64,000 nucleotides of DNA from Symsagittifera roscoffensis (Eukaryota; Xenacoelomorpha; Acoela; Convolutidae): assembly GCF_963678635.1 (NCBI RefSeq), contig NC_087064.1, positions 43,335,159 to 43,399,158 of the forward strand, written 5' to 3'. How positions within the stretch are numbered: position 1 is the stretch's first letter; each line of letters starts with the position of its first letter. Position numbers and translations under genes: made by a program. Below, in pieces: positions 24,601-35,600 of this stretch. The notes beneath the pieces are model-generated. The model was given only the letters and a program-made list of their open reading frames with translations, searched no databases and was not told the origin of the DNA.

Positions 24601-27600
24601 TTCATATAAAGTTAAGCTGATAGCTTTTGGGTATTAGATTTCCGGTATAGTGACCAAATTCCCAAAAACGTTTAAAAGGTTAAAAAAAGGACTTTTCCAA
24701 AATCTATACTAATTTTTCTACAAAAAGTTCGATGATATTGTTTATGCTGGAAATAATTTAAGCACCATGTTCGCTTATGAACCATAAATCTCAAAATCAC
24801 TAGATTAGTTTTTGAGAAAAAGAACAGTTCAAAAATAGTACAATTTTTTCAAAAATCCAGGAAAAAGCCGCATGCGCAGAGAATAAAACTTGTTTTTGTT
24901 TTTTGATTGAACTCTTAATCTCAAATTTGGCGGATTAGTTTTTGAAAAAGACAAAATTTTCCAAAAAAAACGAAAATTTAAAAATTGACTTTTTTTACAA
25001 TCATAATTTTGTTAAGGAAAATTAGGGCGTAGTTTACAAATCATTATAATGAATTTCTACTTTTTGTTTTTCCGATTGAACCCTCTATCCCAAATTTAAC
25101 AGGAAATTTTTTAGAAAAATTCTAAGTTTTACAAATTAATCAAAGTTGCAACTGTTTGGCTTGTTTGAGACCATAACTCTTTTTCTACTGAACCTAAGGT
25201 ATAGCCGCTTATGAAGCGTCATTTGTTTAAACATGATCCTTATGATTTGTTTAAACATGAAACCTATATCTCTGATTGGATCAGTTAATACTTGAGAAGG
25301 AGACTAGCAAATTTTACAGGCACATATAAAAATTGCAAGTTTTTCCGTTGGCGCGACTTTCTTGAAAAAAAGTACAGTTGTTTTAAGAAAAATTAAACTT
25401 TTCTCCAGAAAAGCACAAATTTTCAATCTCCGAAAACACTGCAGTAGTTACTACTGATTTGTCTACTGTTTCATAGCCATTACTCAGAGGTGAAGCTGCA
25501 CTAAGTAAGCACAAGCTAGAAAACTGCAAACATAGCTCTAAAAAGCATCAACAAAAAGAAATAAGGAAAAAACTGTAACTCACGGAAAAGAAAAAAATGT
25601 TATTGAAACCTCCGACCCCAAGAATAAAAACCTTTGTTTTCTTGCATCTGCAGCGCAATTGCTCGAAAATTTAACATAGAGCCGAAGCTGCTTTTCGCAA
25701 GACTTGCAATACAGAACCACAAAGCCGCGATGTCGTAGAAAATCAAAAAAAAATTGAAAAACTCAGATCTATCAAAATGAATCAGGCGTGCTTTTAAACA
25801 AACCTTGACAAGACAAAAATAAACTGAATTTTGCATCCAGAGACAAATTACCAAGCGGTAGCAAAGCCAAAAATACTCTAACGGAAACCCTAAAGCCAAA
25901 AAAATGTACCTGACTTTCGACGTACAATTTTACTTGCTTTACTTGCTTGTTTCAAATGAAACACGATGAGGTTATCAAGCCGATTTAAAATTAGTCGAAT
26001 AAAATAGCAAATCAACAAAAAAGCCAAAAAAAAATCAAAAGCATAAGAACTATTTGAAGTTTTTTAGGTCACCTTACCCCTATAAACACACAAACACACA
26101 CAAAATTTTTTTTAGTTCGTCGGAAGATGCTATAAGAGGAAATCCAACCGATTTAACAAAAGCCGAATAAAATTCCATTAAAAAAACTGTTGCCAAGAAA
26201 AACTTTATAAACATTTTCTTATGAACTTTTAGCAATTTGTGCGAAACAGTGTGCACATTTTTTTCGCTCGTCAAGAGAACCAATATGAAGACATTAAGCC
26301 GATATAGTATATACAGAAGCCTATCATGCCAAAAAAAAACATAGAAGCCGGAAAAAAATGTTGTCAAGGAAATTTTGTACGAAAATTTCTACAAAGATTT
26401 TTACAGTGTGAGCGTTTCAGTGAGCATAAAACTAAAAATCAAAAGGACTCAAAATTATGTCGCTTAGTTGCAAAAAGACGAGCCGCATTTAGTTGGGCAG
26501 AATAACATTGTTAAGATTTAAAAAAACTTTGAAGTCAAGAAATTACAAATAACAGAAAAAATCAAAATTTTAAAAAATTAAAAGCAACTACATAAGTGAA
26601 TTGTTTGCACCAAAAATGGTTTACAATGAGGCGATTAAACTGACAAAATGTGAGCAGACAAAAAATAAGCCGACAGTTTTTTTTTGAAATGGAATATTTT
26701 TCATTTGAAAAAAACGCGTCCGGTCAGACGTGAACCTAGATCTTTTAGAGTCCTTGGTATAACAGTTACCTCCAAACCAATTATGACAGAGACGCGAAGA
26801 CAAAAAATTGAATTCATTGTGATATGAACCTAAAATTGTTATTACTAATTTTGAGCATTCTGCAAACAAAGTGTTTTACTCCAAGTCATTTTGGAGTTTT
26901 ACCAAGTCCATAACCGATTGCTTGTTCTAAGTGTAGAAAAAAAACCCTTTGCAGAGGAGCTAATAAAAGCATTGCAATTTAATTCATTTCTTAAATTCGA
27001 AAATAGCACATACGTTTTTGAGAAATTGAATGAAATCTGAAAAATATCAATACGTCAAAAAAAATTTTGTTTAAAATGGATTCAACAGAAAAATTTAAAA
27101 AACACTAATATACAAGGGATACACCAAAATTTTATTCTCAATTTAAACCCTTAGCCTCAGATTTGGCAGTGTTTTCCAAGAAAACCAACAAGCTTGCAAC
27201 ATTGGACAAAATTTTTAAAAAAATGGACTTTAAAGTCCAACATTGCTTTTCTATACAAACTAGGGCAGAGCTGCGATGCAGAAGAAATTCACACAGCCTG
27301 GTTTTTTCGATTGAACTCTCCGACTTTGATTGAATTTTTCAGATTTGGCAGGATGGTTTTCGAGAAAATCAAAAAGTTCAAAAAAACAGGAAAAAAATTC
27401 GAAAGTAGATTTTTTGTCAAATAAAATTATTTTTCAGCATCAAAAAGTGCATAGCTGCTCAAGTAGACAAATTTGTTTTTACTTTTTCTTTCGATTGATT
27501 CCTTCATGCCAAAATTGGCATGGTTATTTTTGAGAAAATCATTTAAAATTTAAAAATTAGTCAACTTCAAGGGCTGTAACAATTTTATACAAAATTTAGG

Positions 27601-30560
27601 GTGTAGCAGTTTATGCAGAGAGGATTCCAGACAGCGGTTTTTTTTAAATACTTAATTTTTTAAATAATTGGCTGAGTAGTTTTCGGGAAGAAAAAAAATA
27701 TCTTTTCATAGTAATGGTCAAAATTTTAAAGTTTGGACGTTTACCGAGGCCATAACCCTTTGTCTACAAAAACAAGGGCGTAGCAGCTCATGCAGGAGAA
27801 ATCACCATAATTTGTCTTTTTGATTGAACTCTTCGCCACAGATTTTACGGGGTAATTTTTGAAAAAAAAAGAAAAAACGGAGTAAAAGCTACCCCATTGA
27901 AATTTTCGAAAAAAATTGGCAAGGTAAAAAGAGACGGTCCATCATACAGGGTATTTGAATCTGCCATCAAGGGCCTTTGCACTACCAAAGTAGCACCAAT
28001 AACTGCGACATGAGTTGGAAAAAAGTTGAGTTGTAGTATTACACTACGCATTGCTTGCGTAATAATAATAAAAAGCTCGTGAGAATGCCTAAAAAATTTT
28101 ACATTTTTCCTGGTGACTTAAATCCATATGCGAATCCACCATTGTCAAAAATTTTTGTAGTAAGAAGTCGGTAAAATGTTTAAATCTCTCTAACTATTCA
28201 TTCCCTTTTTTGCAAAGTGGGTATTTGTAACTAGGTACAAATTTCTCCGTTGATGCTTAACCATTGAATGTTAAACCGTTAATTTATTTCTTTATGTGGG
28301 GGAGAGATTCGTTACTAGGTACTCGAATGGGGAAATTGTTAAAGATATCCGAAAATATTAATAGACGACTAAGTATATCAGCCCATACCATATCCCCAAC
28401 CACCCCCTTGTGTTTCCTCTTAAGTTGCTTCATAAATGTGGGTCAGGTGTCGAGTGTCTTCCGGTTATTTTAACTTTTGTGAGATATCCTTGATTCATTC
28501 TGATTGAGAACGTTTTCCAAAAAAAATTGTTCTTATCATTTATTTAACATTTCTGAATAATCAACTGATTTATTTTTTAAGTCTCAGATCCATGGAAGAC
28601 CGGTAAAAAACACTGCATTGCCTTTTAAAATGTTATCATTGCACACTGCACAGCTCTTCGACTGTTTTTAGTAGTTCCGATTTTATTAGTTGGTCCTAGA
28701 AAGAGAAAAAGTCCACCTGCAATTGGTTTGGAGAGATATGTAGCTAGTGTATCAGTGTATCAAGTTTAACTACCAGACGAGATGCTTAAATGGAGATTCA
28801 AACGGCTCCGAGAGATTTGTACAGATATGTATTTTTTCTGGTTGAAATTTAGCTCAAACTCTGCAGAACAACTTGCACCAGGGGCGAAATCAGATGAGGG
28901 GCAAGGACACCTTCCCTCCCTCCGGGATTTGACCCCTTCACAATCCCTTTGGTGTGACATCAACTTTGGCCTTCGGCGCTAATATATATAGTAACTGCGA
29001 GGGGAAGCGCGGGCCAAAAAAACGCAATTTGTTGTTTAAAATCTTCCAAAAAGTGTCCAAAAAAGCCTGTTTTTTTTCCAAAAATTAGCTTGAAAAATGA
29101 ATTTAGACGACCGAAAAAAGATTTAACAAACGTTCAAAATCCAATCCCCCTCCCCTGCTTTCGACAAAATTGTAGATCTGCCCCTGAGTTGCATCAAATT
29201 GAATTGGTAAATTTCTAAGCAACTTATACTCTTTTTGTCTACCCGTTTGGGTTTTGAATTTGTTTCGTTTTATTCAGATGTTGAATCAGCTTTGTATATA
29301 GAGTCCGCGAAATTAGCCTGAAGAAAACACACCGAGCACTAATTTTCTTTCGTTTTGTTCAAAAATCGATACAATTACTTATTAGAGCAATCCGGTTGAC
29401 TTCATTTTCATGACTAGCATGCTAACAATGAATCGCGTAGTTTTATTAATCTAAAGATTTTTAATTGAACCAATTGTGGGCATTTGAGTGTGCGTAGAAA
29501 ATTAGAGTGGAGCTAGTTCATATCTATCGTGTTGATAAAGCGTGCTATTTGAGCTATGGTTGGAACAAGGATAAGATACAGGAGGAAGGTCTCACATGCT
29601 TGATTGTTTTTCATTAAAGGTCGAATGTGTTGGAGCATGCCGAGGGGATGCTGTACACCTTGAAGGCTCTCTCCAGTCCGGCCTATGCCATGATCATGGA
29701 GAGTGATGACCCCCTCATGGCCTCCTTCCAAATGGCGCAGAGACTCAAATACCTCGCATCGAAAATGCCCATGCTTAAGGTGCCCTGCTGAACGCCATCT
29801 AAATTTGTCATGCAGTATTGAATTGAATTAAGTAACTCGAAGCAGATAACCCAGTGGCAAAGCACAATATAATTTTTGAAGAGAAGTCCGGTTCGAGTTA
29901 GGGTAACATGTCGACTTCGTACTTTTAGGTCGACTAAACTGATGAAATATTAGAAAAATTGCCGAAAGCTGGCCCCACTCACTCAAAATCAAAAGAAAAG
30001 AGTGTTGTTTTCGAACATCAGCTTTCAAGCTTGCCGACATTATAAAAGTTTATGTGTTGATTCCACTCCCCTCTAATTGGAAAAAAACCGTTTCCCTCTT
30101 CATTTTTAGTTTCAATTCAGTTATTAAATCTTTTAATGACGAAAATATGTCAAAAAGACGTGCGCTCCCCCATCAAAAATTAGTATTAGTTGACGCCTAA
30201 GGCGCCTTTAAAAAACTTGTAGGATTGGTCGGCAGAAATGGATGTCTTAAAAGATTACCAAAGGGGTAGCAATTGGGACAATTTTCTAAAGCAAGTGGGT
30301 TGCATCCGCCCCTCCCCTAAATCTGTCTCTGATTTAACATCCGTAGTTTGTTTTAGGACGAGTTGTTGAAACTTGCGGAGCAGCAAGAGGGCTTTGCGGC
30401 CGAGTGGCTGGGCAGTGCAGGGGACAACTACGAAGTCAACATAGTACTTGCTCTAGAGGAGAAGAAAAAGAGTCAGGCGAGAAGTAGCAGAGAGGATTCG
30501 GACAGGGTAGTGGACCCATACGCCAGACTCAGCTACGCCCTGAGAAACAACCACCAGAAG
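12672..30560 (+). CDS. TRPC-type cation channel, N-terminal cytoplasmic half (6 exons, incomplete at 3' side)
   Basis: Exons: 12672-12895, 19083-19232, 22980-23196, 23905-24071, 29620-29779, 30357-30560; together 1,122 bp, 374 codons, with every phase matching. The first 75 residues are acidic and Ser-rich, probably disordered. Ankyrin-type repeats follow (KEGFTALGLAAICGSKEMME near residue 135). Then comes the TRPC linker domain with the family signature SSPAY...DDPLMASF near 270-285 and KLAEQQEGFAAEWL near 310-325. The last exon ends at RLSYALRNNHQK, just before where TRPC proteins normally have their conserved HPNCQ stretch. The six membrane segments, the pore and the TRP box are absent. 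A run of N starts 380 bp downstream. TRPC channels are plasma-membrane calcium and sodium entry channels acting downstream of phospholipase C; this is family knowledge. Introns carry many repeats. Confidence 0.85.
12997..13352 (-). repeat. hAT-like short element (family C), in TRPC intron 1
   Basis: Reverse-oriented copy ending CTAGATCCGCCCCTG near 13352. It has the family landmarks TCTCGAG, GGCGC...GGCGCC near 13070-13085, and the far end ATCCCCCTTTGTATTATTTT near 13003. It matches copies at 49388, 57603 and 59532 in the other orientation. Confidence 0.7.
13734..13788 (+). repeat. tRNA-like segment (SINE head or degenerate tRNA), copy 1
   Basis: TGGTCTAGAGG resembles a Pol III A box. GCGAC-TTCGGAG-GTCGC forms a 5-bp stem with a 7-base loop like an anticodon arm, with T before and A after the triplet CGG. 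GTTCGATCC is a B box. The variable loop and half of the T stem are missing and no acceptor stem pairs, so it is not a working tRNA gene. Confidence 0.6.
14333..14387 (+). repeat. tRNA-like segment, copy 2
   Basis: Same structure as 13734-13788, 599 bp further on, inside the second copy of the tandem duplication. Confidence 0.6.
15081..17560. other. TRPC intron 1, AT-rich, nothing recognised
   Basis: Intronic sequence without exon-like islands; the short open frames show no family similarity. Confidence 0.4.
17630..18847 (+). repeat. Minisatellite 1, 22-bp unit, in TRPC intron 1
   Basis: Basic unit AGTCGAAACATAGGTCGAGC plus AC, in about 50 variable copies from about 17740. A higher-order block beginning near GAGGACAATCG recurs at 18276, 18451 and 18670, offsets of 175 and 219 bp (8 and 10 units, minus one base). 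The left end has one inverted unit (17641-17661) next to CCCGGGTCGAGGT (17630-17642). The minus strand reads open as Cys/Phe/Leu-rich peptides; these are artefacts of the repeat. Confidence 0.95.
19970..20976. repeat. Possible DNA transposon with CCCGCACTG ends, in TRPC intron 2
   Basis: CCCGCACTGGC near 19972 and its near-complement GTCAGTGCGGG near 20965 bracket about 1 kb. Both ends lead inward into degenerate AAATCGATTT-like palindromic repeats. No clear target duplication and no coding sequence. Confidence 0.45.
21207..22410 (+). repeat. Minisatellite 2, about 30-bp unit with 151-bp higher-order period, in TRPC intron 2
   Basis: The core GTCGCAACATA is followed by variable 3' parts (CCTGACTTGG, CCTTTTTTGGG, CCACTTCTGA, AAGAATTCTTCG). 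Five unlike units form a 151-bp block, visible at 21725, 21876 and 22027, with a diverged one at 21423 (two periods upstream). The array ends in GACCTCGACCCGGG at 22397-22410. Confidence 0.95.
23388..23547 (+). repeat. hAT-like short element with target duplication (family C), in TRPC intron 3
   Basis: 160 bp with inverted ends AGGGGCAGATCTAGG and CTAAATCCGCCCCTG. It is flanked by ATTATACAT on both sides (23379-23387 and 23548-23556), an 8- or 9-bp target duplication as expected for hAT transposons. Confidence 0.85.
24650..25400 (+). repeat. Diverged satellite, about 170-bp unit, block 1 (TRPC intron 4)
   Basis: Recurring landmarks are TTTTTGATTGAACTCTT, an ATTTGGCGGATTAG-like stretch, TTTTTGAGAAAA, and ATAACTCTTTTTCTAC followed by GGCGTAG. 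The GATTGAAC mark recurs about 171 bp apart (near 24905 and 25075). Confidence 0.6.
25401..27119. other. TRPC intron 4, middle part
   Basis: AT-rich intron with no exon-like island apart from a tRNA-like segment at 26712-26790. Confidence 0.4.
26712..26790 (-). repeat. tRNA-like segment, probably a SINE head
   Basis: On the minus strand an A-box-like TTGGTTTGGAGG is followed about 40 bases later by a B-box-like TAGGTTCACGTC. The arms do not fold into a full cloverleaf. Confidence 0.4.
27120..27900 (+). repeat. Diverged satellite, about 170-bp unit, block 2 (TRPC intron 4)
   Basis: The same landmarks as block 1 recur near 27308, 27484 and 27820, a spacing of about 170-176 bp. The blocks are separated by 1.7 kb of other intron sequence. 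Confidence 0.6.
28879..29186 (-). repeat. hAT-like short element (family C), in TRPC intron 4
   Basis: Inverted ends AGGGGCGAAATCAGA (28880) and GTAGATCTGCCCCTG (29186), with the family interior GCCAAAAAAACGCAATTT. Confidence 0.65.
30150..30335 (+). repeat. hAT-like short element fragment (family C), in TRPC intron 5
   Basis: Contains TGCGCTCCCCC, GGCGCCTTTA and the end CTAAATCTGTCTCTG, all family landmarks, but the left end is missing or diverged. Confidence 0.5.
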
Positions 30561-30940
30561 GTAACTGAGCACACATTGAAACTAGGTCTGAAAAAATAGA
30601 CTTGTCTAAATGATTAAGCCTTGTGTAAATCATTTATGAGAAGTCCAGTCATCGCGTTTTTCAATCTCTTTATTTGGCAAATGTCCATATTTGGCTTTTT
30701 TCGCCGCAAACTTTTACAAAATGTCCATAATTGGCTTTTTTCCGCCTCATGCTTTCCGCCGCAAGCGTTAATACCAAGTTTGTCCCATGCGGCGCTCCCA
30801 ATATAAGCTAGAAATAATCAAGCATAGATCATATCTACCTTTTTCCCCGGGAATTGAAATAAAAAACGTATATTCGAAGCAATATCGAAGAGTTTTTTAA
30901 TTGGTTTTAGCTCAAATTATCAAGACATTTTATATGGAAA

Positions 30941-31140
30941 NNNNNNNNNNNNNNNNNNNNNNNNNNNNNNNNNNNNNNNNNNNNNNNNNNNNNNNNNNNN
31001 NNNNNNNNNNNNNNNNNNNNNNNNNNNNNNNNNNNNNNNNNNNNNNNNNNNNNNNNNNNNNNNNNNNNNNNNNNNNNNNNNNNNNNNNNNNNNNNNNNNN
31101 NNNNNNNNNNNNNNNNNNNNNNNNNNNNNNNNNNNNNNNN
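30941..31140. other. Assembly gap (200 N)
   Basis: A run of exactly 200 N, probably a placeholder for a gap of unknown length. It lies 380 bp after the last TRPC exon and 1.5 kb before the end of the opposing SLC44 gene. Confidence 0.99.
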
Positions 31141-31607
31141 GTTCCAAACTAGTTCAATTTCGAACAGATTTGTGGGAAAAACTGTTTACGGTAAAAAAAA
31201 ACTTTGGTTCCGCAGTTGTAATGCAATATGCAGGTTTTGCGTAAAGTATTGATTTCCAGATTACTTGAAAAATTTGTTTTGGAAAAAAGCTTAAGAGTAC
31301 TTGCAAAAAAAAGTTAAGCAATTTCCTTTATGAAATTGTACAGATTTTTACTAAAATGTCACAACTTTACTCCTTGATTCTGTTATAATTTTCGCTAGAA
31401 CACCACTAAAATTTTGAAATCAGATTTCTTAAAGTTTATCAGATGCTTCGAGTGGATAATTTCAATTTCCTCCGACTGACATCTCTACAAGGTGTCTCTA
31501 TTGCTTTATTTCTTAAATTCCGCTTGTCTTTTCAAATCTATTGGGAAGTTATTAGATTATATTGGGCTTGTTTCTGAGCCTGTATAGAGACACTTACATA
31601 GTCACAG

Positions 31608-31795
31608 GTTACACTCGGGTGTGTTTTTTTCCAGGCAAAATTAGGTACCACAAAATAATCATCGGAGAGAGTTATATCATATTAAAACCCTTACAGTCGT
31701 GGTTTGAACGACAATAAAAATTTTCAAAAAAAAATTCCCACTATTGAGAAAAATTGGGTTTTAAATTTTTTGGTTTTTCGTCTTTGTTTGTGCAC
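31608..31795 (+). repeat. Dispersed repeat family B, copy 1
   Basis: Shares ACTCGGGTGTGTTTTTTTCC, AGGTACCACAAA, ATCATCGGAGAGA, ACCCTTACAGTCG and GGTTTTTCGTCTTTG with 32935-33150. Confidence 0.75.
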
Positions 31796-31802
31796 TTAAC
31801 TT

Positions 31803-31857
31803 ACACACACACTCACACACACACACACACTCACACACACACAGACACACACACACC
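31803..31857. repeat. (CA)n microsatellite
   Basis: About 55 bp of CA repeats with a few interruptions. Confidence 0.95.
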
Positions 31858-32508
31858 CTTATAGCCCCGTTACCGTGTGATTTAACGTGGGATGGGGAAT
31901 TTAACGTGGGATGGGGGAGACAAGGAGGGATTGAGGCATGTAAATTGGGAAGAAGTTGGAAAAAAACACAAGAAACTAAGAAAAATAAAAAATAAAAAAC
32001 TGTAGAGGAAAAATGATTTTTTTTTATCCAAAACAAGTCTCATTTTACAATTTTACAAGTCTCATTTTACAGGATTATAATCCCTTTGAATCATTTATAG
32101 TCTATTTTTTGTGGAGACTGAAAATGAAAACATAATATAATCGATTATGATCCGTAAAACTTCAGTGCTTGCTAACACACGAAAAATCCAGACACAAAAA
32201 AAACGACATTGAAATGCAAAAAGAAAAGCTTCGCACAATAAAAAAAATCAATCTGAAATGTGGGGAAACAAAGAAACGAAAAATGTTTAGACCGGCTGGA
32301 TATCCTTTCATAGATCCTGTGCGAATCGCAGAAGCCACAATTATTTGTTGGTTTACTGAGTTTATGAAGTCCTAATAAATTGGAAACTGATACGTTTCAA
32401 TTACTTATGCCTAATATACAGGGAAATAATCTGTGCACAGAATCTTTCCGTTTGGAAGAATTCACAAATTAAATGATTTTTTTTTATTTTCGAGATTATA
32501 TGATTCAT

Positions 32509-32514
32509 TTTATT
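32509..32514 (-). terminator. Candidate polyadenylation signal of SLC44
   Basis: AATAAA on the minus strand, about 145 bases after the SLC44 stop codon. Position and sequence fit; no transcript evidence is available. Confidence 0.45.
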
Positions 32515-32657
32515 TATAAATTAATCCTTGTAGGTCGAATAGCTTCTGCTGTGCGTTTTGATTTGTATATTGACATGGTTGTACAACTATAAACAAAATT
32601 AGCATCCAAAAGAAGTGATAGGATTGATTGTCAAAATTTGGTTTCCCGATTTGGTTT

Positions 32658-35600
32658 CTACTTGAAATCGTTCTTCTTGCCCAGGATGCTCATGAGGGAA
32701 TCACTCATGTGGTAGGGCTTCTCAGGGGAGCCGTCGTTCCGCTCCATGTCTTCTACTGGAAACAAACAAACAAACAAACAAACATGAATCAGTACTAACA
32801 AAAAATGGTATGAAAAGCCAAATTAAAAAAAAAATTTGGAGAAAAACTAAGAAGCACAAAAACTATCATCAAAAACGTTTTTGAAACTTTTTGAAGCAAA
32901 CTGAGAAGCCCAACCATACTAGCATTGGGCTTTTTTGTTGCGACCAATTGAAAAATGGGTAGGAACTTTGTACTCGGGTGTGTTTTTTTTCCAGGCAAAA
33001 TCAGGTACCACAAATAATCATCGGAGAGAATTACATCATATTAAAACCCTTACAGTCGTGGTTTGAACGACAAAAAAAATTTTCAAAAAAAATTCCCACT
33101 ATTGAGAAAAATTTGGTTTTGACATTTTTGGTTTTTCGTCTTTGTTCGTGCGAATAAAGCGAGGGAGCAGGCTTCCACTAGCTTATTTTAATTATTTAAA
33201 AGCTAACAATAGCTTATATCAAAAATTAAAATTTAGTTTTACTCAAGTAACCTGTTTTTTGAGTTTTTAGCTCCTTTTTTTCTCAGTTTGCTTATTTTAC
33301 TATGACTGGCGAGTATGCCTAATCTCTAGTTTTTTATTCAGCTCCTTTTATCACACCACGCCGAAAAAAAACGACACTTTACTAAGACAATGGTCGGAAC
33401 ATTCTGTACCACTTGCACAGTAACCGGCACCGGCTATCCTTGCTTAGTTTGTGTATAACTTACAGACACATAGAAAGATGGTATCTACCGCCATGTCATA
33501 TGTGTCCAGGAATATGGAAGCCACAATGTAAGTCATCACTCCGATCACCTGAAACGCATTTTAATGAAATAAAAACTGTTCACGAACACTGTTTGGTTCG
33601 AACGCCCTTCAGTTTTGTTCAAAGATCAATCACAGTGAGTTAAATGAATAGTCTCTTATCTCTTCGCCGAGCGAGATTGGGCATTGAGATTATGCTTGAC
33701 TCTCTTTTTTATATATATTTTCAAGGTCAGGCCCCTGGACGAGCTCTTTGAGAACCCCATTGGGAACATTCTGCAGGCATGACCTAACTTTGGTTTTTAT
33801 AAATTGTAACCTGTGAATGGTTAAAAAGCGATTTTCTTAATAACCGACTTCTTGAAAGCTGATTTCTCGAAAACTAGTTTCTTGAAAATTGATTTCTTGA
33901 AAATTGTTTTCTTGAAAACTGATTTCTTGAAAACTGATTTTTTCCCAACTGATTACTTGAAAATTGATTTCTTGAAAACTGATTTCTTGAAAACCGATTT
34001 CTTGAAAACTGGTTTCTTGAAAACTAGTTTTTTGAAAACTGATTTCTTGAAAACTGATTTCTTGAAAACTGATTTCTTGAAAACTGATTTCTTGATAACT
34101 GATTTCTTGAAAATTGGTTTCTTGAAAACTGATTTCTTGAAAACTGATTTCTTGAAAATTGATTTCTTGAAAACTGATTTCTTGCAAACTGATTTCTTGA
34201 AAACTGATTTCTTGAAAATCGATATCTTGAAAACTGATTCCTTGAAAACTGCTTTCTTAATAACTGACTCCTTGAAAAATGATTTCTTGAAAACTGATTT
34301 CTTGAAAACTGATTTCTTGAAAACTGATTTATTGAAAACTGATTTCTTGAAAACTGATTTCTTGAAAAATGATTTCAGGAAAATTAATATCTTCAAAACT
34401 GATTTCTTGATAACTAGTTTCTTGAAAATTGATTTCTTGAAAACTGATTCCTTGAAAATTGATTTCTTGAAAACTGATTTCTTGAAAACTGATTTCTTGA
34501 AAATAGATATCTTGAAAACTGATTTCTTAATAACTGACCACTCGTAAACTGGTTTCTTGAAAACTGATTTCTTGAAAATTGATTTCTTGAAAACTGATTT
34601 CTTGAAAATTTTTGAAAACTGATTTTTTTGCCAACTGATTTCTTGAAAATTGATTTCTTGAAAACTGACTTCTTGAAAACTGATTTCTTGGAAACAGATT
34701 TCTTGGAAATTGATATCTTGAAAACTGATTCCTTGAAAACTGATTTCCTAATAACTGACTTCTTGAAAACTGATTTCTTGAAAACTGATTTCTTGAAAAC
34801 TGACTTCTTGAAAACTGATATTCTTAAAAATTATTTCTTGAAAACTGATTTCTTGAAAACTGATTTCTTGAAAACTGATTTCTTGAAAACAGATTTATTG
34901 AAAACTGATTTCTTGGAAACTGATTTCTTGAAAATATTAGAAAACTGATTTTTTGACAACTGATTTCTTGAAAATTGATTTCTTGAAAACTGATTTCTTG
35001 AAAACTGATTTTTTGAAAACTGATTTCTGAAAACTGGTTTTTTGAAAACTGATTTCTTGAAAAAAGATTTTTTGAAAACTGATTTCTTGAAAAATGATTT
35101 CTTGATAACTGGTTTCTTGGATATTGATTTCTTGAAAACTGATTTCTTGAAAATTGACTTCTTGAAAACTGATTTCTTGAAAACTGATTTCTTGAAAATT
35201 GATTTCTTAATAACTGACCTCTTGTAAACTGATTTCCTGAAAACTGATTTCTTGAAAACTGATTTCTTGAAAAATTTCGAAAACTGATATTTTGCCAACT
35301 GATTTCTTGAAAACTGATTTTTTGAAAACTGATTTCTTGAAAACTGATTTCTTGAAAATTGATTTCTTGAAAACTGATTTCCTGATAACTGATTTCTTGA
35401 AAATTGATTTCTTGAAAACTGATTTCTTAATAACTGACCTCTTGTAAACTGATTTCCTGAAAACTGATTTCTTGAAAACTGATTTCTTGAAATTTTTTGA
35501 AAACTGATATTTTGCCAACTGATTTCTTGAAAACTGATTTTTTGAAAACTGATTTCTTGAAATTGGTTTCTTGAAAACTGATTTCCTGATAACTGATTTC

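Noticed and set aside
30621-30806. Open frame with SPVIAFFNLFIW as a possible TRPC membrane exon
   Set aside because: There is no match in order to TRPC segments and no fitting splice phase, and the sequence contains a local direct repeat of ATGTCCATA-TTGGCTTTTTT.
32169-32375. 68-codon plus-strand frame ending FRPAGYPFIDPVRIAEATIICWF
   Set aside because: Lies between the gap and SLC44, is AT-rich, and has no splice context or recognisable family.
33852-34547. 231-codon open frame of KTDFL repeats
   Set aside because: It is the 15-bp minisatellite read in frame; the opposite strand is equally open, and it lies inside an SLC44 intron.
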